A stretch of DNA of 9,246 bases from Flavobacteriales bacterium CG_4_9_14_3_um_filter_32_8. GTDB lineage: Bacteria > Bacteroidota > Bacteroidia > Flavobacteriales_E > Vicingaceae. Under the pieces are notes generated by a model. The model made no database searches, was not told the DNA's origin, and saw only the letters and a program-made list of their open reading frames with translations. A program made the position numbers and the translations under genes. The number at the start of each line of letters is the position of its first letter. The first letter of the stretch is position 1. Shown here piece by piece: positions 1-7,069 of this stretch. Where the stretch lies: positions 1 through 9,246 of the forward strand of contig PFUQ01000094.1 in NCBI GenBank assembly GCA_002790175.1, given 5' to 3'.

Positions 1-1
1 T

Positions 2-991
2 TCTTTAGACACACTCAACAACAACAATTACCCTTTAATGATTTTAGCTACTTCCGAAAGTAGTCGATACGATAACCCTTCTTTTACCTCATTTGGAGAA
101 CAATTTTTATTAAAACCAAATGCAGGAAGTATTGCTTCATTTTCAACAACAAGGTTGGTTTTTTCATCCCCTAATTTCACATTAAATCAAACCACTTACA
201 ATACTATTTTTAATAAAGCAAATGGTCAATACAAAACCATTGGCGAAGTTTTTAAAGAAGTAAAAAATCTGAATGCTAATGACCAAAACAATAGAAATTT
301 TACGTTATTAGGAGACCCAGCACTTACTTTAAATTTTCCAGAATTGGTTGTCAATGCTGTTCACCCTGATACGTTACAAAATAGCAGTGTTAATACCATC
401 ACTGGTCAAATAGAAGATGATAATGGCGTTTTACAATCGTGGTTTACAGGAAACTTAATTGTGTTGATACAAGGCAGTAAAGACACCATTTCAACTTTAG
501 CAAATGATGGTGGAAGTCCTTTCGTTTTTTATGATAGACGAAAAGTTATTTTTTATGACACTATTCCCATTTTAAATGGTTTATTTAATTACAACATTAA
601 TTTAAACACGTTACCAATTCATATTACTGGCAATGCAAAAATAAATTATTATGCTTTTAATGGAAATGTTGATGCTTCTGGATGTAACGATAGTATTTAT
701 ATCAATGATTTATTGACTAGCATGGTTGATTATTCAACTACAGCAATTAATGCTACTATTTTTCCTAACCCAAGTTCGAATAATGTTACTGTTTCATTAA
801 CTGATTTTAGTAACGACAACTACAGTTTTAACTTGTATAACAATATGGGGCAGGTAATTTTGGAGAATAAGATGATTACAACTCCTACATTTACCTTTTC
901 GGTACAAAACTTTACCGATGGAATTTATTATTACAGTTTAACAAATGAATCTAATCAATATCAAGCCGGAAAACTGATAGTACAACATTGA
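2..991 (+). CDS. PorU-like C25 (gingipain-type) peptidase, C-terminal part, with type IX secretion sorting domain (5' end outside window)
   Basis: The frame is open from base 2, so the ATG at 38 is internal and the start lies upstream; 329 residues are visible. Order of parts: the end of a C25 catalytic domain (visible residues about 1-110, with NPNxGxI-like KPNAGSIASFSTTRLVF and the family hallmark LLGDPALTLNFPE), an Ig-like beta domain (about 115-225), then a type A C-terminal sorting domain (about 249-329, IFPNPSSNN... GIYYYSL... GKLIVQH). PorU is the outer-membrane sortase of type IX secretion; gingipain-like paralogues are secreted cargo. Two oddities: the TCEF-type motif carrying the nucleophile in PorU relatives reads ATSES here (Ser at bases 53-55), and the extra domain PorU usually has between the Ig-like region and its C-terminus seems absent. 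It may therefore be a divergent or catalytically altered paralogue rather than the housekeeping sortase. The catalytic His lies outside the window. Family call is solid; exact role is uncertain. Confidence 0.8.
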   Translation, partial: SLDTLNNNNYPLMILATSESSRYDNPSFTSFGEQFLLKPNAGSIASFSTTRLVFSSPNFTLNQTTYNTIFNKANGQYKTIGEVFKEVKNLNANDQNNRNFTLLGDPALTLNFPELVVNAVHPDTLQNSSVNTITGQIEDDNGVLQSWFTGNLIVLIQGSKDTISTLANDGGSPFVFYDRRKVIFYDTIPILNGLFNYNINLNTLPIHITGNAKINYYAFNGNVDASGCNDSIYINDLLTSMVDYSTTAINATIFPNPSSNNVTVSLTDFSNDNYSFNLYNNMGQVILENKMITTPTFTFSVQNFTDGIYYYSLTNESNQYQAGKLIVQH

Positions 992-1001
992 TTGTCCTAT
1001 T

Positions 1002-1042
1002 CATTCTTCATCGGATGACTTGAAGTCATCCGATGAAGAATG
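1002..1042. terminator. Perfect 41-nt palindrome between convergent genes, probable bidirectional terminator
   Basis: The arm cattcttcatcggatgactt (1002-1021) is exactly complementary to 1023-1042 around a single central G at 1022, so in practice the hairpin has a tiny loop. It begins 10 nt after the stop of the + strand peptidase gene and ends 1 nt from the yqeY stop codon, which is where a shared terminator for convergent genes belongs. The T-tract is weak on the + side (tttatttc) and absent on the - side, so it could instead be a dispersed palindromic repeat serving as a barrier. Confidence 0.7.
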
Positions 1043-1043
1043 T

Positions 1044-1493
1044 TTATTTCGAAAGTTCTTCTTTTACCAAAGCAGAAATTAATTGTCCATCAGCCTTTCC
1101 TTTTAATTTTGCCATAACAGGTCCCATTACTTTTCCCATATCTTGTGGGCCAGTTGCTCCAACCTGAGCAATGGTTTCTTTCACTACTTTTCTTACCTCA
1201 TCCTCACTCAATTGAGCTGGCAAATAAATGTTTAATATTCCGATTTGAAAATCTTCCACTTTTGCTAAATCTTCTCGTCCTTGTTCTTTGTAAATCGTAG
1301 AAGCATCTTTTCGTTGTTTCACCAATTTTTGAATAATATCCATCCCTACTGCATCCGAAATTTCACCACTGCTATCTTTAGTAGCTTCAATTAATAAAGC
1401 TGCTTTTACAGCTCTTAAGGCTTCTAATTTTTCTTTTTCTCGGGCAAGCATTGCCTTTTTGATGTCGGTATTGATTTGTTCTGTTAAACTCAT
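1044..1493 (-). CDS. yqeY: GatB/YqeY domain protein
   Basis: A 149-residue all-helical protein of the YqeY family, which resembles the tail domain of the GatB subunit of the tRNA-dependent amidotransferase; its cellular role is not settled. Family features seen are the N-terminus MSLTEQINTDIKKAMLAREK, the LEALRAVKAALLIEATKD helix, and the C-terminal pattern around DMGKVMGPVMAKLKGKADG. The ATG at 1493 is chosen because homologues begin at MSLTEQ. A longer reading would need a TTG at 1520, which falls inside the -7 promoter box at 1518-1525. The gene sits directly after ftsZ, as is common in Bacteroidota, but an intrinsic terminator and its own promoter lie between them, so it is probably transcribed separately. 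Its stop codon abuts the 1002-1042 palindrome. Confidence 0.92.
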   Translation of the reverse strand: MSLTEQINTDIKKAMLAREKEKLEALRAVKAALLIEATKDSSGEISDAVGMDIIQKLVKQRKDASTIYKEQGREDLAKVEDFQIGILNIYLPAQLSEDEVRKVVKETIAQVGATGPQDMGKVMGPVMAKLKGKADGQLISALVKEELSK

Positions 1494-1517
1494 GTGTTGG
1501 CTTTTTAGTTGTTGTTT

Positions 1518-1525
1518 CAAAAGTA
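1518..1525 (-). promoter_or_regulatory. Probable yqeY promoter, -7 box TACTTTTG
   Basis: TACTTTTG matches the Bacteroidota -7 consensus TAnnTTTG and lies 24 nt before the yqeY ATG at 1493. A TTG that could act as the -33 element is at 1551-1553, with a spacer of 25 nt, slightly longer than usual. Placement downstream of the ftsZ terminator fits an independent promoter. Confidence 0.5.
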
Positions 1526-1577
1526 GTATTCTTCTTTTTAAAAAAACTTACAATTTTTTAAAACTTTTAGGAGGAAT

Positions 1578-1612
1578 AAAAAAAGTCGCTCCTAAAATAA
1601 GAAGCGACTTTT
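1578..1612 (-). terminator. Intrinsic terminator after ftsZ
   Basis: Read on the - strand, aaaagtcgct (1612-1603) pairs exactly with agcgactttt (1590-1581) around a 12-nt loop, and the transcript continues in a run of seven T (1584-1578). It lies 31 nt past the ftsZ stop and is a typical Rho-independent terminator ending the murC-ftsZ transcript. A second stem (1597-1589 with 1573-1565) has one arm mostly in its loop; see the findings. Confidence 0.8.
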
Positions 1613-1643
1613 AAATTAAAACAAATTAACTTACCCTTTTCTA

Positions 1644-3389
1644 TTAATCTACATTATCGTGTAAAAAAGAATTATCATCATTTAATCGAGCTATTCCATC
1701 TTTGTCTTCAGATAAAGTAAACCTTGAAATTTGGTTTTCGGAAGAATGAGGAATTTCTCCTAAGTTGATTTTTCTTCTTTTATAAGCTGGTTCATTTTCT
1801 AAATCGTTGATGCCTGAAGGAGTTTTCATTTTCATGCCCAACTCTTTAATTTTATTAATTCGTTCTTGCGAACGTTTTAGTTGTTCTTCGTTTGGGATTT
1901 TATTAGTGTAAACTGGAGTAATTTTCTCTTCTTCTTTGTCGTATAGCTGATTGGTAGAATCAGAGGAGGATGCTTTAATTTCTTCAGAAGAGTCATCATG
2001 TAAATTCCAAACTATGGTATTGCTTTCTAATTCAATTTTTTCTTCTTCAATAGTATCTTCAGGAGATTTTTCGCTAAAAACGAATTCATCTTCTTCATCA
2101 CTTTCTTCTGTTTCGGCAACATTCACTTTATTCCAATTCCATGAAGTATCTTCATTTTCGGCAACAAAATCTTCTTCTTCAATATCTTCATTCAGATTAA
2201 AAACTACTTTTTCTTCTTCCACTACTTGTTGCGTAGGAGTTTCAAAATTTAAAGTTGGTTGTTCTTCAGCTTGTTCTTTTAATGTTGGCTCTTCAATATG
2301 ACTAGTCACTTCAGTAATCTTTTTCTCAACACTACCATCGTCAATAAGCTGGGTGATAGTTGTTGGAACATCGGTATTTAAGTCGAACACTTTTTTTTCT
2401 ACTTTTTTTCCAAACTCAAAGTTATCCGTATTGTTTACTCCAAAACCTGTAGCAATAACGGTAACAGAAACCTTATTTCCTAACGACAAATCAGTTCCAT
2501 TACCCCAAATTAATTCGGCGGTATAACCAGCTTCGTTTTGGATGTAATCAGTTATTTCATCAATTTCATCCATGGTAATTTCATTATCACCAGAAGTTAC
2601 ATTTAATAAAATGAAATTAGCTCCTTTTATTTCGTTATCGTTCAACAGAGGAGAAGCCAACGCTTTAGTAACAGCTTCCATCGCTCTATTTTCTCCTTCA
2701 GCTTCAGCAGAGCCCATAATAGCTGTTCCACCATTTTTCATGACTGTTCTTACATCTTCAAAATCGACATTGATGTAACCAGCAACCGTAATAATTTCTG
2801 CAATTCCTTTTGCAGCAATGGTTAAAATATCATCAGCTTTAGAAAATGCTTCTCCCATTTTTAGGTTACCGTGCATCATTCTTAACTTATCGTTATTGAT
2901 AACCAACAAGGTATCCACATGTTTTTTTAATTCTGCCAATCCTTCATCGGCTTGTTGTTTTCTTCTACGACCTTCAAAAGAAAATGGAATGGTAACAATA
3001 CCAACTGTTAAAATCCCTAAATCTCTTGCTGCTTCAGCAATAATTGGAGCTGCACCAGAACCTGTTCCGCCACCCATGCCCGCAGTAATAAATACCATTT
3101 TGGTATTTTTCTCTAAAATTGCTTTGATGTTTTCGATGTCTTCGATTGCTGCATTTTTACCAACTTCAGGATTTGCACCAGCACCTAAGCCTTCGGTTAA
3201 TGTTGTACCTAACTGAATTTTATTAGGAACAGGACTTAGATTTAATGCCTGAGCATCGGTATTGCAAATAACAAAATCTACGCCTGTAATTCCTTGGTTG
3301 TACATGTGGTTTACAGCATTGCTACCACCACCACCAACACCAAAAACTTTAATGATTGATGCCTGATCTTTTGGTAAATCGAATTTCAT
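1644..3389 (-). CDS. ftsZ: Cell division protein FtsZ
   Basis: FtsZ is the tubulin-like GTPase that forms the cytoplasmic division ring. The 581-residue product has the nucleotide-binding start KVFGVGGGGSNAVNHM (14-29), the tubulin signature GGGTGSG (106-112), PFSFEGRRR (135-143), and the catalytic T7 loop NVDFEDV (207-213, with acidic residues 209 and 212). The globular part ends near 320. A long acidic, presumably disordered linker of roughly 200 residues follows, then the conserved Bacteroidota tail motif EPAYKRRKINLGE (533-545) expected to bind FtsA and other partners, and about 36 further residues. The protein is longer than the 380-400 residues of classical FtsZ, but long linkers are usual in this phylum. 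The linker carries three copies of a V-[FW]-[DN]-L-x-x-D motif. It is preceded by ftsA with 82 nt between and followed by an intrinsic terminator. Confidence 0.98.
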   Translation of the reverse strand: MKFDLPKDQASIIKVFGVGGGGSNAVNHMYNQGITGVDFVICNTDAQALNLSPVPNKIQLGTTLTEGLGAGANPEVGKNAAIEDIENIKAILEKNTKMVFITAGMGGGTGSGAAPIIAEAARDLGILTVGIVTIPFSFEGRRRKQQADEGLAELKKHVDTLLVINNDKLRMMHGNLKMGEAFSKADDILTIAAKGIAEIITVAGYINVDFEDVRTVMKNGGTAIMGSAEAEGENRAMEAVTKALASPLLNDNEIKGANFILLNVTSGDNEITMDEIDEITDYIQNEAGYTAELIWGNGTDLSLGNKVSVTVIATGFGVNNTDNFEFGKKVEKKVFDLNTDVPTTITQLIDDGSVEKKITEVTSHIEEPTLKEQAEEQPTLNFETPTQQVVEEEKVVFNLNEDIEEEDFVAENEDTSWNWNKVNVAETEESDEEDEFVFSEKSPEDTIEEEKIELESNTIVWNLHDDSSEEIKASSSDSTNQLYDKEEEKITPVYTNKIPNEEQLKRSQERINKIKELGMKMKTPSGINDLENEPAYKRRKINLGEIPHSSENQISRFTLSEDKDGIARLNDDNSFLHDNVD

Positions 3390-3431
3390 AGTTTATTTTT
3401 TATAGTTTATTATTTTCAGTTCACAGTTTTC

Positions 3432-3459
3432 AAATCCCAAATCGTAAATCAAAAATCTG
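3432..3459. repeat. Four tandem 7-bp units AAATCNN in the ftsA-ftsZ gap
   Basis: AAATC begins at 3432, 3439, 3446 and 3453, exactly 7 bp apart, with the two intervening bases variable (CC, GT, AA, TG). On the coding (-) strand this reads as a GATTT series upstream of ftsZ. The same 82-nt gap also has a direct repeat agtttatt (3390-3397 and 3404-3411) just before the ftsZ start. It may be a slippage-made spacer or a binding site; no clear promoter box was found in the gap. Confidence 0.5.
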
Positions 3460-3471
3460 CACATTTACGCA

Positions 3472-4752
3472 TCAATTCTCACTGTCGTCGAAAAATTTTT
3501 CTCCAACTTTCATAATTTTCTCAAAAAAACCACCCTTACTTTTTTTAGAGTGTCCAACAACTTCTCCAGTATCTGTTGTTTTTTTAGGTTCTATGTTACT
3601 AAATCCTTTTAAAACCAACCCTACTCCTGTTGCAAACATTGGACTGGTCATTTCTTCTGAATTTCCTTTTGCTAAATGTTCGTTAGGATAACCAATTCGG
3701 GTATCCATGCCTGTTACATACTCTATTAGTTGAGAAATATGTTTTAACTGAGCACCTCCACCAGTGATAACAATTCCGCAAATCAGTTTGTTTTCATAGC
3801 CAGAATTTTTAATCTCATAATAAATGTTCTCAATAATCTCTTCCATTCGGGCTTGAATGATTTGAGCCAATGTTTTTAATGATATTTCTTTAGGGTCTCT
3901 TCCTCTTAAACCAGGTATTGAAACAATTTCGTTTTCTTTGCTTTCGGTAGCTAATGCAGAACCAAATTTTAATTTTAATAATTCTGCTTGATTTTTAATA
4001 ATTCCACAACCTTCTTTAATATCTTCGGTAATGGCATTTCCTCCGAAAGGAATTACAGCGGTGTGTCGAATTATTCCATCTTGAAAAATAGCAATATCTG
4101 TTGTTCCTCCTCCAATATCCACTAAAGCAACACCAGCTTCTTTTTCTTCTGCACTTAATACTGCTTCGGAAGAAGCCAGTGGTTCTAAAATCAAATCGTT
4201 GACTTCTAAACCAGCTTTATGCACACATTTGTAAATATTTTTAGCCGCAGCAATTTGTCCGGTAATAATATGAAAGTTAGCTTCTAAACGAACTCCAGCC
4301 ATTCCGATTGGATCTTTTATCCCTTGTTCGTTATCGATAATATATTCTTGAGGCAGCACATGTATGATTTCTTCGCCTGGTAACATTACCAGTTTGTACA
4401 TATCTTCAATTAAAGCGTTGATGTCGTTTTGATTAATTTCGTCTTCGGTATTATTCCTCACTTTAATTCCTCGGTGTTGTAAACTTTTGATGTGTTGACC
4501 AGCAATACCAACATTAACCACTTTGATGTCAACACCAGATTTTGTTTCTGCATCTGCTACGGCATCTTTAATGGATTGAACTGTTTTGTCGATATTAGAA
4601 ACCACTCCACGAGAAACTCCAATGGATTCGGAACGACCCATTCCTAAAATTTCTAACTTACCATTTTCGTTTTTACGACCAACAATGGCGACAATTTTAG
4701 TTGTTCCAATATCTAATCCTACTATTATTTCTGATGCTGTTTTGGCTTCCAT
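3472..4752 (-). CDS. ftsA: Cell division protein FtsA
   Basis: FtsA is the actin-fold ATPase that anchors FtsZ filaments to the inner face of the membrane and recruits later divisome proteins. The 426-residue product shows the phosphate-1 motif VGLDIGTTKIVAIVG (11-25), the FtsA-specific 1C region after it (about 85-165, in place of actin subdomain 1B), phosphate-2 VALVDIGGGTTDIAIF (208-223), the adenosine motif GIVITGGGAQL (326-336), and a C-terminal amphipathic helix GGFFEKIMKVGEKFFDD (407-423) as the expected membrane-targeting sequence. Length and motif order are normal. It starts 2 nt after the ftsQ stop, implying translational coupling, and is followed by ftsZ, its partner. Confidence 0.98.
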   Translation of the reverse strand: MEAKTASEIIVGLDIGTTKIVAIVGRKNENGKLEILGMGRSESIGVSRGVVSNIDKTVQSIKDAVADAETKSGVDIKVVNVGIAGQHIKSLQHRGIKVRNNTEDEINQNDINALIEDMYKLVMLPGEEIIHVLPQEYIIDNEQGIKDPIGMAGVRLEANFHIITGQIAAAKNIYKCVHKAGLEVNDLILEPLASSEAVLSAEEKEAGVALVDIGGGTTDIAIFQDGIIRHTAVIPFGGNAITEDIKEGCGIIKNQAELLKLKFGSALATESKENEIVSIPGLRGRDPKEISLKTLAQIIQARMEEIIENIYYEIKNSGYENKLICGIVITGGGAQLKHISQLIEYVTGMDTRIGYPNEHLAKGNSEEMTSPMFATGVGLVLKGFSNIEPKKTTDTGEVVGHSKKSKGGFFEKIMKVGEKFFDDSEN

Positions 4753-4754
4753 TT

Positions 4755-5543
4755 TTAATTATACCTTTTTGTGCAAACTACTTGATTTTTATATTTTAGG
4801 TTAATGGTTGAATATTCGTTCCAACCTGTTTTGCTTAACCCTTTTTGATAAAAAATCATCAACTTATTAAACTTGCCTTCAAAATTTTCTATTCCTCCGA
4901 ATACAATTTTATGATTTCCTACCTTTGGTATGAGCTCAAAGTCATATTCTTTATTAACATGTATTTGTTCAATTTGAGCTCTCCAAAATTCAGACTTATC
5001 AATATAGTTTGCAATTTTATAAATGTCATCCAAGATTGTTTTATCAACCAAGGTGTCGTTTAACTGTTCATAATTAAATCGATATCTTTTTCCAAAAGGT
5101 TCGTTAAGATTGCCACTTACCACCAAAGTTCTTGATGTATATTTTGTTGATAAAGGCATTAAAACGCCTCCTTCATCTATGTAATAACTTTCGTTATTAG
5201 AAAATATTCTGACAATTGGTCGGCGTTGTTTGATAGTTATCATCAATTTTCCGTCTATGGTTTTATAAACCTGGGCATCTTTTATTGAAAAATTATTCGA
5301 TAGTTTTTCTTCTAATCTATTCACATCAAAACGATTTAATAATAAAATTCCTGTGTCTTTTTTTGTAAATACTTGCGTTAAAACATCGCTCTCATCAACA
5401 AATCTATTTTCAGTTTCGTAATCGATAGTGATAATTGGGTTTGTAAAAGTGGCTTGTTGTTGTGATTTGTTGACAAACCCAAGGGCAACAATTGTTGAAA
5501 CAGTAACAATTATCCAACTTGCTATTTGAAAAAATTTCTTCAT
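4755..5543 (-). CDS. ftsQ: Cell division protein FtsQ
   Basis: A 262-residue bitopic membrane protein of the divisome, assigned by context and architecture. It has a short cytoplasmic start MKKFFQ, one membrane segment (about 7-24), a periplasmic POTRA-like region (about 38-110, TIDYETENRFVDESDVLTQVF and LMITIKQRRPIVRIF), then a beta domain (SYYIDEGGVLMPLS, about 119-132) and the conserved end YSTINLKYKNQVVCTKR. In the family the POTRA and beta domains contact other divisome proteins, including FtsL/FtsB-type partners. Sequence conservation in FtsQ is low, so position between murC and ftsA is strong support. Its ATG overlaps the murC stop (ATGA at 5543-5540), so the two are translationally coupled. 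Confidence 0.95.
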   Translation of the reverse strand: MKKFFQIASWIIVTVSTIVALGFVNKSQQQATFTNPIITIDYETENRFVDESDVLTQVFTKKDTGILLLNRFDVNRLEEKLSNNFSIKDAQVYKTIDGKLMITIKQRRPIVRIFSNNESYYIDEGGVLMPLSTKYTSRTLVVSGNLNEPFGKRYRFNYEQLNDTLVDKTILDDIYKIANYIDKSEFWRAQIEQIHVNKEYDFELIPKVGNHKIVFGGIENFEGKFNKLMIFYQKGLSKTGWNEYSTINLKYKNQVVCTKRYN

Positions 5544-7000
5544 TCTACTTTTACTCTTTTTGATAATAATTCAGTGATAGGTTGCACAAAAACATCAATA
5601 TCTCCAGCACCAAGAGTTAATAATACTTCAATTTTTTTATCCGACAAGTAGGTTAACAATTGTTCTTTTTTCACCACACATTTATTGGCTATCGTTGCTT
5701 TATCAGCAATTAATTGAGATGTAATTCCTGTTATTGGAAGTTCTCTAGCGGGATAAATATCCAATAAAATTAACTCATCCAATAAAGAAAGACTTTGTGC
5801 AAAACCTTCTAAAAAATCTCTGGTTCTACTGAATAAATGCGGTTGAAATATACCTGTAATTTTCTTATTAGGATAGAGTTCCTTAACTGATTTAATACAC
5901 ATTGCTAGTTCTGATGGATGATGTGCATAATCATCAATATAAACTAAATTTTTGGTTTTAATATGAGTTTCAAACCTTCTTTTAACTCCTTGGTAACTCT
6001 CTAGAGCAGATTTAATTTTTTGTTTATCAATTCCCATTACGTCTGCAATGGCAAAAGCACCGATAGCATTTTCCACATTGTGTATTCCTGGAAAACCTAA
6101 TTTTACTGATTTGGTTATTGATGTTTGGTTATTGATATCAACTATATAATTACCTGCTGCAATTTCAGTTTTTGATGCAAAAAAATCAGTCGATTCAGCA
6201 ACGGAATAACTTAAATAGTTGATATCTGTACGTTTGTTTAAATGGGTTAATTGTTGTTTTTTTGAAATTAGTGTCCCTGCTGGTTTTATCTTATCCACAA
6301 AAGCAGCGTAAGTAGCAACCATTTGATTTTTATCACCATAAATATCCAAATGATCGGCATCTAAGGAAGTTACTAACGCAATATCTGGCGAAAGTGTTAA
6401 GAAAGAACGGTCATACTCATCGGCTTCAACCACCATTATTTTTGCTTTATCATTGAGCAGTAAGTTAGAATTAAAATTGATACTAATTCCGCCTAAAAAA
6501 GCATTGCAATCAACACCACTCTCATTTAAAACATGTGCTATCATTGAAGAAGTTGTTGTTTTTCCATGAGTTCCAGCTATGGCAATGGTAAAATAGTTCT
6601 GACTAATTAACCCCAACACCTCAGCTCTTTTGTGCAATCGAATTCCTTTTTTTTTAAAAAATTGGAATTCTTTGTTATCAGTTGGAATAGCAGGAGTGAA
6701 TACCACTAATGTTCCTTCTTCTAACTTTTTTATTGATTCTGGAATTTGATTGATATCTTCTTGATAATGAATAATCATCCCTTCATTTTCTAACTGTTCG
6801 GTTAATGTGGTTTTTGTTTTATCATAACCAACCACTTTACAACCTTGTGCTAAAAAATACCGAGCTAAAGCACTCATGCCAATTCCTCCAATACCTAAAA
6901 AATAAACAAGCCTTAAACCCTCCAACCATTTATGAGAAGTTGAGTTATCATTAAATTGATTTACCCCCATGTTTTCCAACGAATTACCACTTTCAAGCAT
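5540..7000 (-). CDS. murC: UDP-N-acetylmuramate--L-alanine ligase
   Basis: MurC adds L-alanine to UDP-MurNAc with ATP in the cytoplasm, the first amino-acid step of the peptidoglycan stem peptide. The 486-residue product has the N-terminal nucleotide-fold motif FLGIGGIGMSALARYF (34-49), the ATP loop GTHGKTTT (143-150), EADEYDRSF (192-200), the DADHLDIYGD segment (214-223), PGIHNVENA (304-312), DDYAHHPSE (356-364), QPHLFSRT (386-393) and YPARE (416-420). All expected catalytic motifs are present. The conserved part starts near residue 28. The ATG at 7000 gives an N-terminal extension, and the ATG at 6970 is a good alternative because the -7 box at 7007-7014 would put transcription start close to 7000. 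It is the first gene of the cluster in this window; murG, the usual upstream neighbour, is absent from it. Confidence 0.97.
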   Translation of the reverse strand: MLESGNSLENMGVNQFNDNSTSHKWLEGLRLVYFLGIGGIGMSALARYFLAQGCKVVGYDKTKTTLTEQLENEGMIIHYQEDINQIPESIKKLEEGTLVVFTPAIPTDNKEFQFFKKKGIRLHKRAEVLGLISQNYFTIAIAGTHGKTTTSSMIAHVLNESGVDCNAFLGGISINFNSNLLLNDKAKIMVVEADEYDRSFLTLSPDIALVTSLDADHLDIYGDKNQMVATYAAFVDKIKPAGTLISKKQQLTHLNKRTDINYLSYSVAESTDFFASKTEIAAGNYIVDINNQTSITKSVKLGFPGIHNVENAIGAFAIADVMGIDKQKIKSALESYQGVKRRFETHIKTKNLVYIDDYAHHPSELAMCIKSVKELYPNKKITGIFQPHLFSRTRDFLEGFAQSLSLLDELILLDIYPARELPITGITSQLIADKATIANKCVVKKEQLLTYLSDKKIEVLLTLGAGDIDVFVQPITELLSKRVKVE

Positions 7001-7006
7001 AAGCTA

Positions 7007-7014
7007 CAAATTTA
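7007..7014 (-). promoter_or_regulatory. Probable murC promoter, -7 box TAAATTTG
   Basis: TAAATTTG is an exact match to the Bacteroidota -7 consensus TAnnTTTG, just upstream of murC. No convincing -33 TTG lies at the usual distance. It would start transcription within a few bases of 7000, giving almost no leader if the first ATG is used and a leader of about 30 nt if the ATG at 6970 is used. A promoter here would be needed because the upstream gene is a broken HlyD gene rather than murG. Confidence 0.45.
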
Positions 7015-7069
7015 CTGTAACAGGCTTCCTTAAAGAAATTGTAAGATTATAGAAATGCACAAAGGTTTG

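Noticed and set aside
1494..1520. Longer yqeY with nine extra N-terminal residues
   Set aside because: It would start at TTG inside the -7 promoter box, and homologues begin at MSLTEQ.
1951..2301. Serine-rich + strand reading frame opposite the FtsZ linker
   Set aside because: It is the antisense of the acidic Glu/Asp codon runs (gaa/gat) in ftsZ and has no start context or family resemblance.
2572..3216. Two further + strand reading frames opposite ftsZ
   Set aside because: They mirror the well-supported FtsZ GTPase domain; composition and lack of motifs mark them as shadows.
3460..3467. ftsZ promoter with -7 box TAAATGTG
   Set aside because: One mismatch to TAnnTTTG and no paired -33 element; too weak to call.
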